Assembly: GCF_010548275.1 (NCBI RefSeq) | Contig: NZ_JAAGLT010000007.1 | Location: 124,001 to 188,000, forward strand | DNA from: Streptomyces sp. SID12488 | Lineage (GTDB): Bacteria; Actinomycetota; Actinomycetes; Streptomycetales; Streptomycetaceae | DNA length: 64,000 nucleotides | Reading direction: 5' to 3' | In this document: in pieces, positions 63,046 to 64,000 of the stretch | How the letters are laid out: each line of letters begins with the position of its first letter | How positions within the stretch are numbered: position 1 is the first letter of the stretch | Program-made: the position numbers and the translations under genes | Notes under the pieces: model-generated | What the model saw: only the letters and a program-made list of their open reading frames with translations | Told to the model about the DNA's origin: nothing | Databases searched by the model: none

Positions 63046-63365
63046 CCAGCCTCAACGGGCACACGACCGGAGCCGTTGGTGAGGAGGCGGTGCTCGCCGA
63101 CATCAGGGGCATGCTCGCGGTCCTCCTCGACGAGTACGGCCTCGGCGACGTCGAGATCCGGATGGACACCACCTTCAACCGCGACCTGGAACTGGAGAGC
63201 ATCGACCTGGTGGCCCTGGCCGGGCTGCTGGAGGAGAAGTACGGCAACCGGGTCAACTTCGCCGAGTTCCTGGCCGACATGGACTTCGACGAGATCATCG
63301 AACTCACCGTCGGACGGCTCGTCGAGCACGTCGTCGCCAGTCTCAAAGCGGCGGAGGCGGGCTGA
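63042..63365 (+). CDS. Discrete acyl carrier protein
   Basis: The 107-residue protein is an ACP with LELESIDLVALAGLLEEKYG, where Ser of ESID is the phosphopantetheine site. The N-terminal 15 residues precede the first helix. It overlaps the PKS2 stop by ATGA, so it is translationally coupled. Sequence differs from the PKS1 ACPs, so it probably takes a distinct role such as loading or offloading. Confidence 0.93.
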   Translation: MTSLNGHTTGAVGEEAVLADIRGMLAVLLDEYGLGDVEIRMDTTFNRDLELESIDLVALAGLLEEKYGNRVNFAEFLADMDFDEIIELTVGRLVEHVVASLKAAEAG

Positions 63366-63367
63366 CC

Positions 63368-64000
63368 ATGGGACACGTCGACATCGGCGGCGGCCTCAGG
63401 CTGCACGCCCAGCGCATCGGCCCGCGCGGCGGACGGCCGGTCACCGCGACCGCCGTACTCGTGCACGGCCTGCTCACCGACAGTCTGGCCAGCTACTACT
63501 TCACCGTGGCACCGGCGTTCGCCGCCTCCGGCATCGACGTCGTCATGTACGACCTGCGCGGCCACGGCCGCTCCACCCGCCCCGCCACCGGCTACACCCT
63601 CGACGACAACATCGACGACCTGGATGCTCTCCTCGACCGGCTGGAGGTGACCGGCCCGGTCCATCTCGTCGGCAACTCCTACGGTGGGACAGTCGCGTTC
63701 GGATACGCGGCCCGCCATCCCGAGCGCGCCGCCAGTGTCTCCCTCATCGAGTCGGAACCGGCCACCGCCGCCTGGGCGGGCAAACTCAACGGCATCCTCG
63801 GCCGGGTCATGCACCAACTCGCCCACAACGAGGCCGACGCCATCGCCTGGATCACCGCCAACCGCAGCCAGAACACCGCCCGCCTCGCCAAGGGCGCCGC
63901 CCGGCTGGCCCGCGAGACCACCCTCGCCCGGGACATCCCGGCCAGCCGCGTGCTGACCGAGAGCGAGATAAGTTCCGTACGCTGCCCAGTGCTTGGGGTG
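63368..64000 (+). CDS. Alpha/beta hydrolase (3' end outside window)
   Basis: The 211 visible residues start MGHVDIGGGLRLHAQRIG and show an alpha/beta hydrolase: LVHGLLTDSLASYY (oxyanion region), YDLRGHGRSTRP, and the nucleophile elbow VGNSYGGTVAFGYAA. It follows the ACP stop by two bases and so belongs to the operon. It may release or cyclise the chain as a thioesterase-like enzyme, or edit stalled chains. The acid and His of the triad lie outside the window. Confidence 0.92.
   Translation, partial: MGHVDIGGGLRLHAQRIGPRGGRPVTATAVLVHGLLTDSLASYYFTVAPAFAASGIDVVMYDLRGHGRSTRPATGYTLDDNIDDLDALLDRLEVTGPVHLVGNSYGGTVAFGYAARHPERAASVSLIESEPATAAWAGKLNGILGRVMHQLAHNEADAIAWITANRSQNTARLAKGAARLARETTLARDIPASRVLTESEISSVRCPVLGV

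Noticed and set aside
1..64000. tRNA, rRNA, CRISPR array or prophage genes
   Set aside because: I saw no cloverleaf ending in a T-loop, no rRNA segments and no integrase or phage structural genes. A tRNAscan or Infernal run would be decisive.

Overview
The window is a high-GC actinobacterial chromosome segment, almost certainly Streptomyces. Evidence: pervasive GTG starts and GC-rich codons, a nickel superoxide dismutase with its maturation protease, a fused 2-oxoglutarate decarboxylase (Kgd), a cvnABCD conservon, actinobacterial Ku/LigD end joining, and dispersed intergenic hairpin elements typical of this genus. From memory, gene order from sodN to ku resembles the S. coelicolor core around SCO5254-SCO5309; I could not verify this.

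Left part (1-24.6 kb), housekeeping: end of a methyltransferase, sodN/sodX, a CGNR zinc-finger regulator, a methyltransferase, a polar amino-acid ABC transporter (ATPase, permease, binding lipoprotein), malic enzyme, a zinc-binding-type oxidoreductase, a small HTH protein paired with a Clp N-domain-only protein, a DUF4097/PadR operon, DUF6104, kgd, a two-component system, a truncated spermidine-synthase-like remnant, a rhomboid-like protein, a GNAT enzyme, lon under an HspR-type HAIR element, a MarR regulator and a PP2C-like phosphatase.

Middle part (25-46 kb), signalling, envelope and repair: a full conservon followed by an FAD monooxygenase, an NlpC/P60 hydrolase, a 181-bp fold-back miniature element, a TetR regulator near an AurF-type diiron oxygenase with a palindromic operator, a second-copy-type PBP2/FtsW pair, an Asn/Gln-rich secreted SH3 protein, a lipoprotein/histidine-kinase pair without a response regulator, a dual-specificity phosphatase, a NERD protein, and divergent ligD-polymerase and ku genes.

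Right part (46-64 kb), secondary metabolism: a stand-alone ketosynthase behind a palindromic operator, a MarR/MFS efflux pair, an AT-richer 500-bp promoter region, then a four-gene operon-like run that continues off the window. It contains two giant iterative PKS/PUFA-synthase-like enzymes, a discrete acyl carrier protein and an alpha/beta hydrolase. PKS1 is NPD-NPD-KS-AT-ACP-ACP-KR; PKS2 is KS-AT-DH-PPTase. Together they hold the parts for a reduced or partly reduced polyketide/fatty-acid-like chain, including an in-cis phosphopantetheinyl transferase and tandem PUFA-type ACPs. PKS2 carries a TTA leucine codon, which suggests bldA control. This cluster is the most interesting system in the window.
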